Origin: Flavobacterium sp. IMCC34852
GTDB taxonomy: Bacteria; Bacteroidota; Bacteroidia; Flavobacteriales; Flavobacteriaceae
Reading direction: 5' to 3'
NCBI RefSeq assembly: GCF_030643905.1
Contig: NZ_CP121446.1
Span: 1,984,001 to 2,048,000 of the forward strand
DNA: 64,000 bases
This document shows, piece after piece, positions 16,920 to 26,362 of this stretch (position 1 is the first letter of the stretch; each line of letters starts with the position of its first letter). Made by a program: the position numbers and the translations under genes. The notes below the pieces were generated by a model that worked only from the letters and a program-made list of their open reading frames with translations, was not told the DNA's origin and did not search any database.

Positions 16920-19886
16920 TTAATAGGGAATTTTAAACAAAACGGTAGTTCCGTGGTTATTTTGGATATCAAACTGTGCCTTGATTTTTTCCATTCTTTG
17001 CCGAATGTTTTTTAAGCCATTACCACCCAAAACTTTTCCTTGTTCTGAGTTTATTCCTTTGCCGTCATCGTGAATTGTGATAATGATGAAGTTGTTTTTT
17101 TGAATAGTTATCGTTACTTTTTTTGCTTCGGAATGTTTTACAATATTGTGCAAACATTCCTTGACTGACAAGAAGATATGCCGTCTTACTTCACCTATAA
17201 TTTTGAAATTCATTTGGTCATCAGGGTAATCAAAAGTTACTGTAAGTTGGTTGTTTTCGCAGTATTCTTGCGCATAGAGTTTGATGTAAGAAAGCAATTC
17301 TTCCCAGCTGTTGTTTTCCTCTTTCATAGCCCAAATAATTTCACTCATGCTTTCCACAAGTTCGGTAGAAGTATTTTTGATATTAGTCAAAAGCGATTTA
17401 TTGTCTTCTTTTTGTAACGCCATCTGACTCAAATAAGTAATTTTGGTTAAACCGCTGCCCAAGTCATCGTGCATATCAGCCGCGATTCGATTGCGCTCTT
17501 CTTCCACGGCTTTTTGTTTTTCTAATCTCTTTTTGAAGTTAAAGGCAATGACATACCAAACCAACATCGCAAACAGTATCGATGACAACAAAATAAACCA
17601 CCAAGTTTGATACCAGTATTCCGCTATGGTAAAGGAATACGGTTTTGAAAGGTAAATCCACTCTTGACTGCCTTTACTTCGCACTCGAGCATTGAAGGTG
17701 TAAGTTCCGGCTTTGAGTTTTTGGAAAAAGATGGTACGATTTGATTTGATATCATGCCATTGATGGCTCAAGCCTTTGAGCTGGTAACTGTATTCGAGAT
17801 TTTTTCCGGTTTCAATGTCTACAGCAACCAACCTGAATTCCAGATTGTTCTCATTAGGGTTAAAATCAAATGAATGCTTACTTATATCAGCATTGATTTT
17901 ATTGTTTCTTAAGTACTCAAGATATATTTTGGTTGATATTCTTTTCTCTTTCAAAACAATATCAGGGTCAAAACAATACAGTTTATTTTTTGCTCCAATC
18001 CACATTTTGTTAGTGGTAGAATTCATTTTGAGCATACTGTAGTTAGTAGGATTGTCTGTAAAACCATTCCAGATATCCATAGGGTAGAAGATGTTGGTTT
18101 TCGTATCTAAACAACCCACGCCTTTACTGGTCAAAACCCACAATCTATCTTGGTTGTCAAATTCAATATCGCCAATGTAATTGCTGTTCAAACCGTTTGA
18201 CAAATTATAGTTTTTAATAGTATGATTGCGAGGATTATATTTGACAATGCCGCCACCTTCAAAAGAAACCCAAATAAAATTAGAGCGATCTTTTTTTAAC
18301 CCGGTGATTCCGCCGATGAAATAATTTTTGTCTTCTTTGTAATCATTAAAGTTAATTTCTTTAAAAGTATTTGTTTTATAATTCCATTGCAGAAGTAAAT
18401 TGGAACGATTCACTCCAAACCATAAATTTTTATCTGCATCTTCAAAAACATTTGAATAATAAGAAGAAGCAAACAAAGGATTGCCTTTGTCATCTTTATA
18501 GTAAGTAATCAATTTGTTATTTTGAGCCAACTTCCTTACAAAACCGCCGCCGGCATTACCACTATACCAAAAATCACCATTGGAATGTTGGAAAACCAGG
18601 GTAATTATATCGGTGATGGGAAACTGTTTTTTTAAGGTTTCTGCTTTTGAAAATAGTCGTGTTTTAAGATCGTAATACCAAACTTCATTATTCTTGTGAG
18701 CACCGGAAATGTAGAGTTTTTCATTGTAGGGATAAATGCCCCAATTTTGTATTTCTGTATTTAAGACATTAATTTTCTTGGTTTCGGGATTGATTTTGTA
18801 AATTTTACCCAAATAGCTCCCGGCAAACAATTCATTTCCAGCAAAAGCGATTGTATTGATCTCTAATTCTGAAGGATTGGTTATGGTTATTTTTTTTACA
18901 TTAGAATTTGATTTGCTTTTGTAAACACTCAATCCTTGATTGGTGCCAACCCAAATATTGTTGTTTCTATCCAATAAAAAGCTCGTCGTTAAATCACTCT
19001 TGAGTGACAGATCATTTTCATCAAAGTGCCTGATGACCTCTATTTTACCGTTTTTTAATCGATTGATTCCTTTGTAAGTTCCTATCCATAAGGCTTTTTG
19101 GCGGTCTTTCAGAAAAGTGATGAAGTTGGGCGATGATACTTCGGGATATTTAAACTGCCGAAGTAATTTTCCTTTATAATCAAAAACATAAAGTCCGGAA
19201 AAATAATCCCCTATGTAAATTTTTTGGTCCTCGACATCGACAAACTTTAATTCAAAAAGACCAAAATTTCCTCTTTGATACTGTTTCATGTTGATGGTCA
19301 TCGTACTGAGTTTCTGTGTAGATAAATCGTACTGATAATAATCAAAACAATTTCCTATTATGAGACGATTGTCACTTAAACTCTCGATAAAAATATGATT
19401 GTAAATCTTACCTTTTAGTTTAATTACCCCAACTTTTTTAAGTTGATTGTTTATTAAAATAAAATGATCGGAAAGATTCAAAGCAAAGAGGTTTGCATTG
19501 AGCTTTTTAATTCCAATGATTTTTTGGTCCTTAAAATGCTGTACCGTTGAAAGAGTTTGATTTGTGGTGTTTAGAACAGATAATTTGTAATTGACCAACA
19601 ACAGTATCCTATTGTAATCCAAATTGTGCAACCAGGAATAACTTTCAGAGTTGGCTTGGTTTTGTGCGAAATAAAAGTTGTGAAATTCTGCTCCGTCAAA
19701 CCTACTAAGTCCTTCTCGGGTGCCAATCCAGATAAAGCCTTTTTGGTCTTCGAGTATAGAGTTGATGTTGTTGTCACACAAACCGTCTTGGGTGTCGTAA
19801 TTTTTAAAAATATAATCGGCATTTTGACTTTGTAACGATATAGTAAAGCCTAATAGAAATGCTATGAAAGTAATTTTTTGCAACAT
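16920..19886 (-). CDS. Propeller-sensor histidine kinase (Reg_prop, Y_Y_Y, HisKA_3)
   Basis: A 988-residue sensor kinase starting at ATG 19886, 1 bp after the regulator stop; an earlier in-frame Met would overlap that gene. A signal peptide (ending LQSQ) leads into a periplasmic two-component propeller sensor (for example DGLCDNNINSILEDQKGFIW, WIGTREGLSRFDG, NIWVGTNQGLSVY) and a Y_Y_Y domain (YSYQLKGLSHQWHDI). A transmembrane helix (WWFILLSSILFAMLVWYVIA) precedes a HisKA_3 dimerisation domain with the phosphoacceptor His at about 806 (RNRIAADMHDDLGSG) and a HATPase_c domain (HDDGKG). It should phosphorylate the LuxR-type regulator encoded just upstream. An 8-bp hairpin follows the stop without a clear T run on this strand. 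Confidence 0.92.
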   Translation of the reverse strand: MLQKITFIAFLLGFTISLQSQNADYIFKNYDTQDGLCDNNINSILEDQKGFIWIGTREGLSRFDGAEFHNFYFAQNQANSESYSWLHNLDYNRILLLVNYKLSVLNTTNQTLSTVQHFKDQKIIGIKKLNANLFALNLSDHFILINNQLKKVGVIKLKGKIYNHIFIESLSDNRLIIGNCFDYYQYDLSTQKLSTMTINMKQYQRGNFGLFELKFVDVEDQKIYIGDYFSGLYVFDYKGKLLRQFKYPEVSSPNFITFLKDRQKALWIGTYKGINRLKNGKIEVIRHFDENDLSLKSDLTTSFLLDRNNNIWVGTNQGLSVYKSKSNSNVKKITITNPSELEINTIAFAGNELFAGSYLGKIYKINPETKKINVLNTEIQNWGIYPYNEKLYISGAHKNNEVWYYDLKTRLFSKAETLKKQFPITDIITLVFQHSNGDFWYSGNAGGGFVRKLAQNNKLITYYKDDKGNPLFASSYYSNVFEDADKNLWFGVNRSNLLLQWNYKTNTFKEINFNDYKEDKNYFIGGITGLKKDRSNFIWVSFEGGGIVKYNPRNHTIKNYNLSNGLNSNYIGDIEFDNQDRLWVLTSKGVGCLDTKTNIFYPMDIWNGFTDNPTNYSMLKMNSTTNKMWIGAKNKLYCFDPDIVLKEKRISTKIYLEYLRNNKINADISKHSFDFNPNENNLEFRLVAVDIETGKNLEYSYQLKGLSHQWHDIKSNRTIFFQKLKAGTYTFNARVRSKGSQEWIYLSKPYSFTIAEYWYQTWWFILLSSILFAMLVWYVIAFNFKKRLEKQKAVEEERNRIAADMHDDLGSGLTKITYLSQMALQKEDNKSLLTNIKNTSTELVESMSEIIWAMKEENNSWEELLSYIKLYAQEYCENNQLTVTFDYPDDQMNFKIIGEVRRHIFLSVKECLHNIVKHSEAKKVTITIQKNNFIIITIHDDGKGINSEQGKVLGGNGLKNIRQRMEKIKAQFDIQNNHGTTVLFKIPY

Positions 19887-19887
19887 A

Positions 19888-20505
19888 TTAACGACCAAAC
19901 ATTTTATTGATAGCTTCGGTTTTGTTTTGTACTTGCAATTTTTGATAAATGTGATTCAGATGTCTTTTTACCGTACTGAAAGATATATTGAGTTTGTCTG
20001 CAATTTCTTTGTATAAAAAACCTTTGCTCAATAATTCCAAAACTTCTTTTTCTCGTTTGGAAATTAATTCGTCAACAGAAGTCTTGGTTTGGGAAAACGT
20101 GTTCAACACTTTGCGGGCAATTTTAGGAGACATTGGGCTGCCGCCTTCATATAGTTCGATTACCGATTCTATGATTTTGTCGGGAGCCGTGTTTTTCAAA
20201 ATATAACCCGAAGCTCCGGCTTTTAACGCTTCAAATACCTGATCGTTATCTTCATAAATGGTAAACATAATGAACTGTATTTTGGTGTTTATTCTTTTAA
20301 TTTCTTGTACACAATCGATCCCACTTTTCCCCGGTAGGTTGATATCGGCAATTACAATATCTGGAGTTAATAAAGGCAATTCCGCAATAGCGCTTTCTGC
20401 TGTAGTAAAACACCCAAGCAGTTTAAAACGAAAATCAGCTTCAATAATAGATTTAAGCCCTTTTTGAATTTCTTCAATATCCTCTATGATGCAAATAGTT
20501 ATCAT
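19888..20505 (-). CDS. LuxR/NarL-family response regulator
   Basis: A 205-residue two-component regulator. The receiver domain spans about 1-120 with acidic residues near E9/D10, the phospho-acceptor D54 (VIADINLPGKSG) and a conserved Lys in the ILKNTAP loop. A linker leads to a LuxR-type HTH at about 143-202 (SKREKEVLELLSKGFLYKEI, then FSTVKRHLNHIYQKL). It is the first gene of a two-gene operon with the propeller kinase, whose start lies 1 bp after its stop. Targets are not evident; the convergently oriented surface protein downstream is one candidate by position only. Confidence 0.95.
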   Translation of the reverse strand: MITICIIEDIEEIQKGLKSIIEADFRFKLLGCFTTAESAIAELPLLTPDIVIADINLPGKSGIDCVQEIKRINTKIQFIMFTIYEDNDQVFEALKAGASGYILKNTAPDKIIESVIELYEGGSPMSPKIARKVLNTFSQTKTSVDELISKREKEVLELLSKGFLYKEIADKLNISFSTVKRHLNHIYQKLQVQNKTEAINKMFGR

Positions 20506-20644
20506 ACTAAAAGTTTGAATAACAAAGTAAAGCTACATTTTTTGATTTAGCAATGATACTTAAGGGTGATTTATTTGTAAAAATAATTAACCGCTGCCAT
20601 AAAAACAACTCATAAAAAAGTCTTAAAACCCAAAATAAATACTG

Positions 20645-20673
20645 TTGAAATCTATTTATTTACGCTATTTTTG
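20645..20673 (+). promoter_or_regulatory. Putative promoter of ccsBA
   Basis: TTG (20645-20647), 18 bp spacer, TATTTTTG (20666-20673), a full match to the Bacteroidota TTG/TAnnTTTG promoter. It sits 31 bp upstream of the chosen ATG at 20704, supporting that start over an in-frame ATG at 20671 that lies inside the element. Confidence 0.6.
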
Positions 20674-20703
20674 TATCGCTTTTTTAAAACAGAATTCCAA
20701 CTC

Positions 20704-23700
20704 ATGGAAAAAAAAATATACTCCTTATTATCTTCTACTCGTTTAATGGCTTTTTTGTTTCTTGGCTTTGCTGTCGCGATGGCAGCCGGAACATTCATCG
20801 AAAGTAAGTACAATACCGATACAGCCCGAATTTTAGTTTACAATGCTTGGTGGTTTGAAGGTATTATGTTGTTTTTCATGATTAATTTCATCGGAAATAT
20901 CAAACGTTACCAATTGTATAAAAAAGAAAAATGGGCTACACTATTGTTGCATTTGTCTTTTATTTTCATCATTGCCGGTGCTTTTATCACTCGTTATATC
21001 AGTTACGAAGGGATGATGCCTATACGTGAAGGAGCCAGTTCTAATCAGATTTATTCGGATAAATGTTTTTTGACCGTTTATGTTGACGGTATGTATGATG
21101 GGAAAATGATGCGCAGAACCTTTGAAAAGCCAATGTTACTTTCGCCGGTAACAAACAATCATTTTTCTATCGATGAAAAATTTGCCGAAATACCGTTTGA
21201 AATAGAGTATAAAAATTTTGCTCTTGATGCCAAAGAAGTAGTTAAAGCCGATGCGAAAGGCGATTTGTATCTTAAATTAGTTGAATCCGGCGACGGAACA
21301 CGTCATGAACACATGCTCAAAGCCGGAGAAGTGCAAAACATACACAATGTTTTATTTGCTCTAGACAAACCAACCAAAGGTGCAATCAACATTGATACCA
21401 AAACCAACACCATCACTTCACCGTTTGATGGACAGTTTATGCGAATGGCCGATAAAATGCAAGGCAAAGTAACCAAAGATGTAGTTGAGCCATTAATGTA
21501 TCGTTCGTTATACAATATGGGTGGAACCCAATTTGTAATTCCTGAATTGCCTAAAAGAGGTATCAAAATCTATGAACCAAGTGGCGATTTTAGAGCCAAA
21601 AACGGAGAAGATGCCCTTACAGTAGTCATAAAAACAGCAGGAAAAGAAGAAGAAGTAACCTTGTTGGGCTCTAAAGGAAAACAAGGCGAACCTAAATCAT
21701 TTAAATTAGGACAATTAGAATTTACCCTGATTTACGGCAGTAAAGTATATGAATTGCCGTTTAGTTTAAAACTCAACGATTTTATCGCAGCAAAATATCC
21801 CGGAACTGAAAAGAGTTATTCTTCATTTGAAAGTAAAGTCACTGTTTTAGATGGATCAAAAAAGGAAGATGCTCATATATATATGAACCACATATTAGAT
21901 TATCGAGGATATCGTTTTTTTCAGGCCAATTTTGATCCGGATGAAAAGGGAACAGTACTGTCGGTTAACCACGATTTTTGGGGAACAACCATTACTTATA
22001 TCGGTTACTTTTTATTGTTTTTCTGTATGATGGCCATCCTTTTTGTTAAAAACACTCGTTTTGCAGATTTGAAAAGAAAATTAGACAACGTAAAAAGAAA
22101 GAAAGCCAAATTAATGACCATTTTGGTGTTGTTGTTTTCTTTCAATGGCTTTGCCCAAAATCATGCACATCAAGCACCGACCGGTAAAATCAACTTCTTA
22201 GATTCTATTTTATATTATAAAGTTCCCGAGAAACAAGCTTCACAGTTCGGTAAATTAATTATTCAAGATGCCGGCGGTAGAATGAAACCAATCAACACTT
22301 TTGCTTCAGAATTGTTGCGAAAAGTAAGCCACAGCGATAATTTCAACGGTATGAATTCTGACCAAGTATTTTTATCGATGAAACAATTTCCTTTTGCTTG
22401 GATTGAAGTTCCACTAGTGTATGTAAAAACCGGAAACGACAGCATTCGAAAAATTTTAGGAGTTGATTCAGGCGAAAAACTAATTCCTTTTAAGAAATTT
22501 TTTGACGGCAAAGGCAACTATAAATTGGGTCCTTATTTGGAAGAAGCATACAAAACAGCCAATCCTAACCAATTTGAAAAGGATTTTGTAGAAACGGATA
22601 AGAAAATCAATCTGATGAATAGTGCTTTATTTGGCAGCATTCTAAAGATTTATCCGATACCCAATGACAAAAACAACAAATGGGTTTCCAACTTAGAAAT
22701 CAGTCACAATACCGGAACTGTTTTAGATACCGTTAAAAACGCCTTTCCATATTATTTAGAGTCACTCACTTTGGCCGCCAAATCAAAAGATTATACCATG
22801 GCCAATACCATGTTGACCGGTATAGAAACCTATCAAAAAAAATACGGAAAAGCAGTAATGCCTTCTGAAAAGAAAGTAGAATACGAGATTTTATACAATA
22901 AGTTCAATATTTTTAAAAGGTTGCCTTATTGGTATATCAGTGTGGCTGCTTTGATGTTTTTGTTTGTTATTATTCAAATTTTCAAAGACAGAAAATGGTT
23001 GAGAATAGCCATAAATATTAGTCACATAGCCATAGCATTGTTGTTTCTTTTGCATACTTTAGGATTAATTGCCCGATGGTATATTTCGGGACACGCACCT
23101 TGGAGCAATGCTTATGAATCGATTATATATGTGGCTTGGGCCGCCATGTTCTTTGGTTTGGCTTTTGATTTGAAAATTGGAAAGCGTTCTTCAATTTCCG
23201 ATGCGGCAGTTATGGACACTTTTTTCAGATTGTTTTATATCAAAAGCAGTTCTAAACTGACGGTAGCTTCATCCGCTTTTGTAACCGCTATGATTTTAAC
23301 AGCAGCTTATGCCAATTGGATTGATCCTGAAATTGCCAATTTGCAGCCGGTGTTAAATTCTTATTGGTTAATGATACACGTTGCCGTTATTGTTGCGAGT
23401 TACGGACCATTTGCTTTGGGTGCCATATTAGGATTTGTTACTTTGTTATTAATGTGTCTCACCAATAAAAATAACAAAACTAAAATGGAACTCAACATCA
23501 AGGAACTAACTTACATCAACGAAATGGCATTGACAGTCGGATTGGTCATGTTAACCATTGGTAACTTCCTTGGCGGACAATGGGCTAATGAGAGTTGGGG
23601 AAGATATTGGGGTTGGGATCCTAAAGAGACATGGGCTTTAATCAGCATTATGGTTTATGCTTTTGTAATTCATGCCCGCTTTGTTCCGGCCTTGAGAAAC

Positions 23701-23907
23701 AAATGGTTCTATAACTTAATGGCGATGTATGCTTTTGTATCGATATTGTTTACCTATTATGGTGTGAATTTCCACTTGGTTGGTTTGCATTCCTACGCTA
23801 GTGGCGAAGCCAAATCTTTAAGTTGGATTTGGATGACTTTAGGCGGAATGTCCCTAATTGGTGCTTTGGCTTATCCGAGTTATCGAAAATATTACAGTAA
23901 GAAATAA
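20704..23907 (+). CDS. ccsBA: Cytochrome c biogenesis fusion protein CcsBA (ResB-CcsA)
   Basis: A 1067-residue membrane protein of system II cytochrome c maturation, joining ResB/CcsB and CcsA. The N-terminal part has membrane helices (LMAFLFLGFAVAMAAGTFIE, LLLHLSFIFIIAGAFITRYI) and a large periplasmic ResB domain. A hydrophobic segment FLLFFCMMAILFV precedes a second periplasmic region. The C-terminal half holds the CcsA helices, with the haem-handling WWD motif in WGRYWGWDPKETWA at about 965-978 and nearby His residues. It exports haem and attaches it to CXXCH apocytochromes, such as the di-haem peroxidase encoded at 37799-38983. The start at 20704 follows a well-placed promoter, and a strong terminator follows. 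Confidence 0.95.
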   Translation: MEKKIYSLLSSTRLMAFLFLGFAVAMAAGTFIESKYNTDTARILVYNAWWFEGIMLFFMINFIGNIKRYQLYKKEKWATLLLHLSFIFIIAGAFITRYISYEGMMPIREGASSNQIYSDKCFLTVYVDGMYDGKMMRRTFEKPMLLSPVTNNHFSIDEKFAEIPFEIEYKNFALDAKEVVKADAKGDLYLKLVESGDGTRHEHMLKAGEVQNIHNVLFALDKPTKGAINIDTKTNTITSPFDGQFMRMADKMQGKVTKDVVEPLMYRSLYNMGGTQFVIPELPKRGIKIYEPSGDFRAKNGEDALTVVIKTAGKEEEVTLLGSKGKQGEPKSFKLGQLEFTLIYGSKVYELPFSLKLNDFIAAKYPGTEKSYSSFESKVTVLDGSKKEDAHIYMNHILDYRGYRFFQANFDPDEKGTVLSVNHDFWGTTITYIGYFLLFFCMMAILFVKNTRFADLKRKLDNVKRKKAKLMTILVLLFSFNGFAQNHAHQAPTGKINFLDSILYYKVPEKQASQFGKLIIQDAGGRMKPINTFASELLRKVSHSDNFNGMNSDQVFLSMKQFPFAWIEVPLVYVKTGNDSIRKILGVDSGEKLIPFKKFFDGKGNYKLGPYLEEAYKTANPNQFEKDFVETDKKINLMNSALFGSILKIYPIPNDKNNKWVSNLEISHNTGTVLDTVKNAFPYYLESLTLAAKSKDYTMANTMLTGIETYQKKYGKAVMPSEKKVEYEILYNKFNIFKRLPYWYISVAALMFLFVIIQIFKDRKWLRIAINISHIAIALLFLLHTLGLIARWYISGHAPWSNAYESIIYVAWAAMFFGLAFDLKIGKRSSISDAAVMDTFFRLFYIKSSSKLTVASSAFVTAMILTAAYANWIDPEIANLQPVLNSYWLMIHVAVIVASYGPFALGAILGFVTLLLMCLTNKNNKTKMELNIKELTYINEMALTVGLVMLTIGNFLGGQWANESWGRYWGWDPKETWALISIMVYAFVIHARFVPALRNKWFYNLMAMYAFVSILFTYYGVNFHLVGLHSYASGEAKSLSWIWMTLGGMSLIGALAYPSYRKYYSKK

Positions 23908-23908
23908 T

Positions 23909-23937
23909 AAAAAGCCCCGAATTACTCGGGGCTTTTT
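23909..23937. terminator. Strong bidirectional terminator after ccsBA
   Basis: AAAAAGCCCCGA (23909-23920) pairs perfectly with TCGGGGCTTTTT (23926-23937) across a 5-base loop. It is placed between convergent ccsBA and the anti-sigma gene and, with A and T runs on both sides, should work in both directions. Confidence 0.9.
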
Positions 23938-23955
23938 ATTTGATATTAATTTGAA

Positions 23956-24738
23956 TTACACTTTTCCTAAAGTATATAACTTCTCAAGTGTTGGCGATTT
24001 GCTTCCGCCTGCAGGTTCCAAGGTGATTCCGAAAGCTTCTGCTCCCGCATTGTTTTCCACTTTAAAGAGGGTATTGTCAGCCGTAAAGTTTTCTAACAAA
24101 CCAACGCTTGTTGGTGTTAAAGGCTCGAGTTTTAAAGCCCAAACTTGGTATACCATGCCTTCAGGCGGTTCCGGCAAACCGGCAGCATCTACATAAACTA
24201 CTTGTTGCTCTTTGTTCCAATATACTTTGGCTGATGCTGTTGGGTCAATGGCTTGTCCGCCCAATGGGATAACCGAAGTTTTGGCATCTCTAATCACATT
24301 CAAAACAGTAGTGGTTTCTTTATTTTTCAATTCTAAACCAACCACCGTTTCTTGCAATTTATTTTTCTCTACTTTAATGGTGTCAATTTGGTTTTGGCTT
24401 TCATTCAATTTTGAATATTGAAATCCGATACCGATTAGCAAAGCTACTGAAGCAGCCCAACCGATATAGGTTGCCGTATTGCTTCTCGATTTGAAGTCGA
24501 TAGTCTTGCCGTGTTTCAATTCGAGTTGGGCTTTGATCTTCTCAAATTGGCTGTGTGAAATAAATGGCGAAAAACTGCTTGAAAGATTGATAATTGCCTT
24601 TTCAATAGAAAGGATTTCGGCTTTAATTTCCGGATTTCTGTTCGCCATAGCGTTTACTTCATCATTTTCCGATTCGGTAAGCAAACCATACACATAAAGT
24701 TCTAATATGCCTGATTCTATATAGTCTTTAGTTTCCAT
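23956..24738 (-). CDS. Anti-sigma factor (RskA-like)
   Basis: A 260-residue membrane-anchored anti-sigma factor. The N-terminal region (ILELYVYGLLTESENDEVN) is the helical sigma-binding part seen in RskA relatives, without the His-x3-Cys-x2-Cys zinc motif. One membrane helix lies at about 91-106, followed by a coiled coil (about 110-145) and an extracytoplasmic RskA domain (VYWNKEQQVVYVDAAGLPEP, GMVYQVWAL, then AFGITLEPAGGS). Its ATG overlaps the TAA of the sigma gene by one base (TAATG), so production is coupled. The signal it senses is unknown. Confidence 0.9.
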   Translation of the reverse strand: METKDYIESGILELYVYGLLTESENDEVNAMANRNPEIKAEILSIEKAIINLSSSFSPFISHSQFEKIKAQLELKHGKTIDFKSRSNTATYIGWAASVALLIGIGFQYSKLNESQNQIDTIKVEKNKLQETVVGLELKNKETTTVLNVIRDAKTSVIPLGGQAIDPTASAKVYWNKEQQVVYVDAAGLPEPPEGMVYQVWALKLEPLTPTSVGLLENFTADNTLFKVENNAGAEAFGITLEPAGGSKSPTLEKLYTLGKV

Positions 24739-25268
24739 TATACATTCAAAAATTTACGTAGGTCGTTCATACACATTCGGTTTTGGGTCTTAACAGTTCC
24801 CAGTGGGATTTCCAATTCTTCAGAAGCTTCTTGTTGGGTATAGCCTTTAAAAAAGAGCAGGTCGATAATTTGGATACATTTTGGTTTTAGTTTTTTGACA
24901 AATTCTAAAATTCCTATAGTATCAATTCTATTGGTTAGTTTGTTACTGTCATCCAACAGATGTACGAAATTATCAGAGGACAGGTTTTTTTGACTGTTGT
25001 TAAAACCCTTAGAGCGTAACTTGTCAATAGAAGTATTTCTCGTTATGTTTAACATCCAAGTGTACAATCGGCCTTTGCTTTGATTATAAGTGTCGATGTT
25101 CTTCCAAATTTTGACAAACACTTCCTGAAGCACATCTTCCGCTTCTTCTCGGTCTTTGATTAAATTGGTGATAATACTGAAAAGACTTTTAGAATACATA
25201 TCATAAAGTATCGTAAAAGCTTTTTCCTCCTTCCTCAGAAGCAAGGGTAATAATTCTTCTTGTGTCAT
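24738..25268 (-). CDS. ECF-type RNA polymerase sigma factor (SigK-like)
   Basis: A 176-residue sigma-70-family factor with regions 2 and 4 only. Region 2 includes FTILYDMYSKSLFSIITNL, DREEAEDVLQEVFVKIW and YTWMLNITRNTSIDKLRS. Region 4 is the HTH FKGYTQQEASEELEIPLGTV. It is followed with a one-base overlap by its membrane anti-sigma factor, the standard pairing. The region upstream (25269-25330) holds no clear house-type promoter, so autoregulation is possible but not shown. Confidence 0.95.
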   Translation of the reverse strand: MTQEELLPLLLRKEEKAFTILYDMYSKSLFSIITNLIKDREEAEDVLQEVFVKIWKNIDTYNQSKGRLYTWMLNITRNTSIDKLRSKGFNNSQKNLSSDNFVHLLDDSNKLTNRIDTIGILEFVKKLKPKCIQIIDLLFFKGYTQQEASEELEIPLGTVKTQNRMCMNDLRKFLNV

Positions 25269-25407
25269 ACCTAATTTTTTTTTGAAAAGTAAAAATAACG
25301 AAACTTTAAGTAAGATATCGCAATAATTTATTATAAAGCTTAATTAATCAATATCCGAAAACCAAAACAAGCTACATTTCGTAATTGCAAATAAGGGAAA
25401 ATCTGCT

Positions 25408-25464
25408 ATGAGATTTTGTTTAGGTTTTTTGTTTGTGGCAGAAATATTTTTTCTGTCATTTTAA
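25408..25464 (+). other. Possible 18-codon peptide or small RNA ending in a terminator
   Basis: The 302-bp gap between the sigma gene and the glutathione peroxidase gene is not empty. An 18-codon frame (MRFCLGFLFVAEIFFLSF) ends with its TAA inside the stem of a strong terminator at 25463-25498. No larger plus-strand gene lies upstream, so that terminator must end a short transcript. A hydrophobic micropeptide, a regulatory RNA or a leader for the downstream gene are all possible. Nothing else is visible in the rest of this gap. Confidence 0.3.
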
Positions 25465-25498
25465 AAAGCTCAATGTTTGAAAATTCATTGGGCTTTTT
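25463..25498. terminator. Orphan rho-independent terminator
   Basis: AAAAAGCTCAATG (25463-25475) pairs over 13 positions (one G-U) with CATTGGGCTTTTT (25486-25498). No annotated gene runs into it from either side. Confidence 0.75.
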
Positions 25499-25570
25499 AT
25501 TTAACAAAAACTTTAGCAATTGTATAACAACTAACTATTGAATAATAACTAATTTTATAAAAAAATTAAA

Positions 25571-26176
25571 ATGAGAAAACTAATAGGATTGAGTTGCGGC
25601 ATATTATTATTTTGGAGCTGCCAAAACCAGGCACAATCAAAACCGAGTACCACTACTACAGAAAATCAAAAGACAATGAGCACAGTAAATAAAACAGCAA
25701 CCATTCACCAATTTAAGGTAAAGGATTTATACGGACAAGAGTTTGACTTTGCTTCGCTAAAAGGTAAAAAAGTTCTAATTGTCAATACGGCTTCGGAATG
25801 CGGATTAACACCACAGTATAAAGATTTAGAAGCCATTTATAAAAAATATAAAGACCAAAATTTTGTAATCGTCGGATTTCCGGCCAATAATTTCGGCGCA
25901 CAAGAACCGGGCAGCAACGAACAAATTGCTAAGTTTTGTGAAATGAATTACGGCGTTACTTTTCCGATGATGAGTAAAGTTTCCGTAAAAGGATCTGACA
26001 TGACTGAAGTTTATCAATTCTTAACCCAAAAAATTAAAAACGGATTACAAGACAGCGAAGTGGAATGGAACTTCCAAAAATACCTAATCAACGAACAAGG
26101 CGAACTGGTCAAAGTATTATCACCAAGAGTATTGCCAACCGATGCCGCTATCGTGAGTTGGATCAACGAAAAGTAA
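25571..26176 (+). CDS. Lipoprotein glutathione peroxidase
   Basis: A 201-residue thiol peroxidase of the glutathione peroxidase family. The leader ends in the lipobox LLFWSC with C17, so the protein is a lipoprotein of the envelope. The active site is cysteine-based: C77 in NTASECGLTPQYK, Q111 in GFPANNFGAQEPG and W166 in EWNFQKYL form the peroxidase tetrad with a conserved Asn. Like most bacterial members it probably uses thioredoxin rather than glutathione. It is monocistronic and closed by a hairpin terminator. Confidence 0.94.
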   Translation: MRKLIGLSCGILLFWSCQNQAQSKPSTTTTENQKTMSTVNKTATIHQFKVKDLYGQEFDFASLKGKKVLIVNTASECGLTPQYKDLEAIYKKYKDQNFVIVGFPANNFGAQEPGSNEQIAKFCEMNYGVTFPMMSKVSVKGSDMTEVYQFLTQKIKNGLQDSEVEWNFQKYLINEQGELVKVLSPRVLPTDAAIVSWINEK

Positions 26177-26198
26177 GATAATTGTAATATCAATGTTA

Positions 26199-26228
26199 AA
26201 CCTGATGAAGTCATTCGTCAGGTTTTTT
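26199..26228 (+). terminator. Terminator after the glutathione peroxidase gene
   Basis: AACCTGATGA (26199-26208) pairs with TCGTCAGGTT (26215-26224), one G-U pair, followed by TTTT. Confidence 0.85.
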
Positions 26229-26362
26229 GCTTTAAAATAATCGACAAACATCACTAACCACGTGGTTTAAAGAGTTTTTTATCCGTTCAACGATTTTTAA
26301 TTCATTGTAAAGCTATAGTTATTAGCTTTGATTTAAATATCAATTACCACAATGATTATTAT

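Noticed and set aside
12716..20505. Prophage region because of the tail-fibre-like protein
   Set aside because: No capsid, terminase, integrase or lysis genes are near; neighbours are ordinary chromosomal genes.
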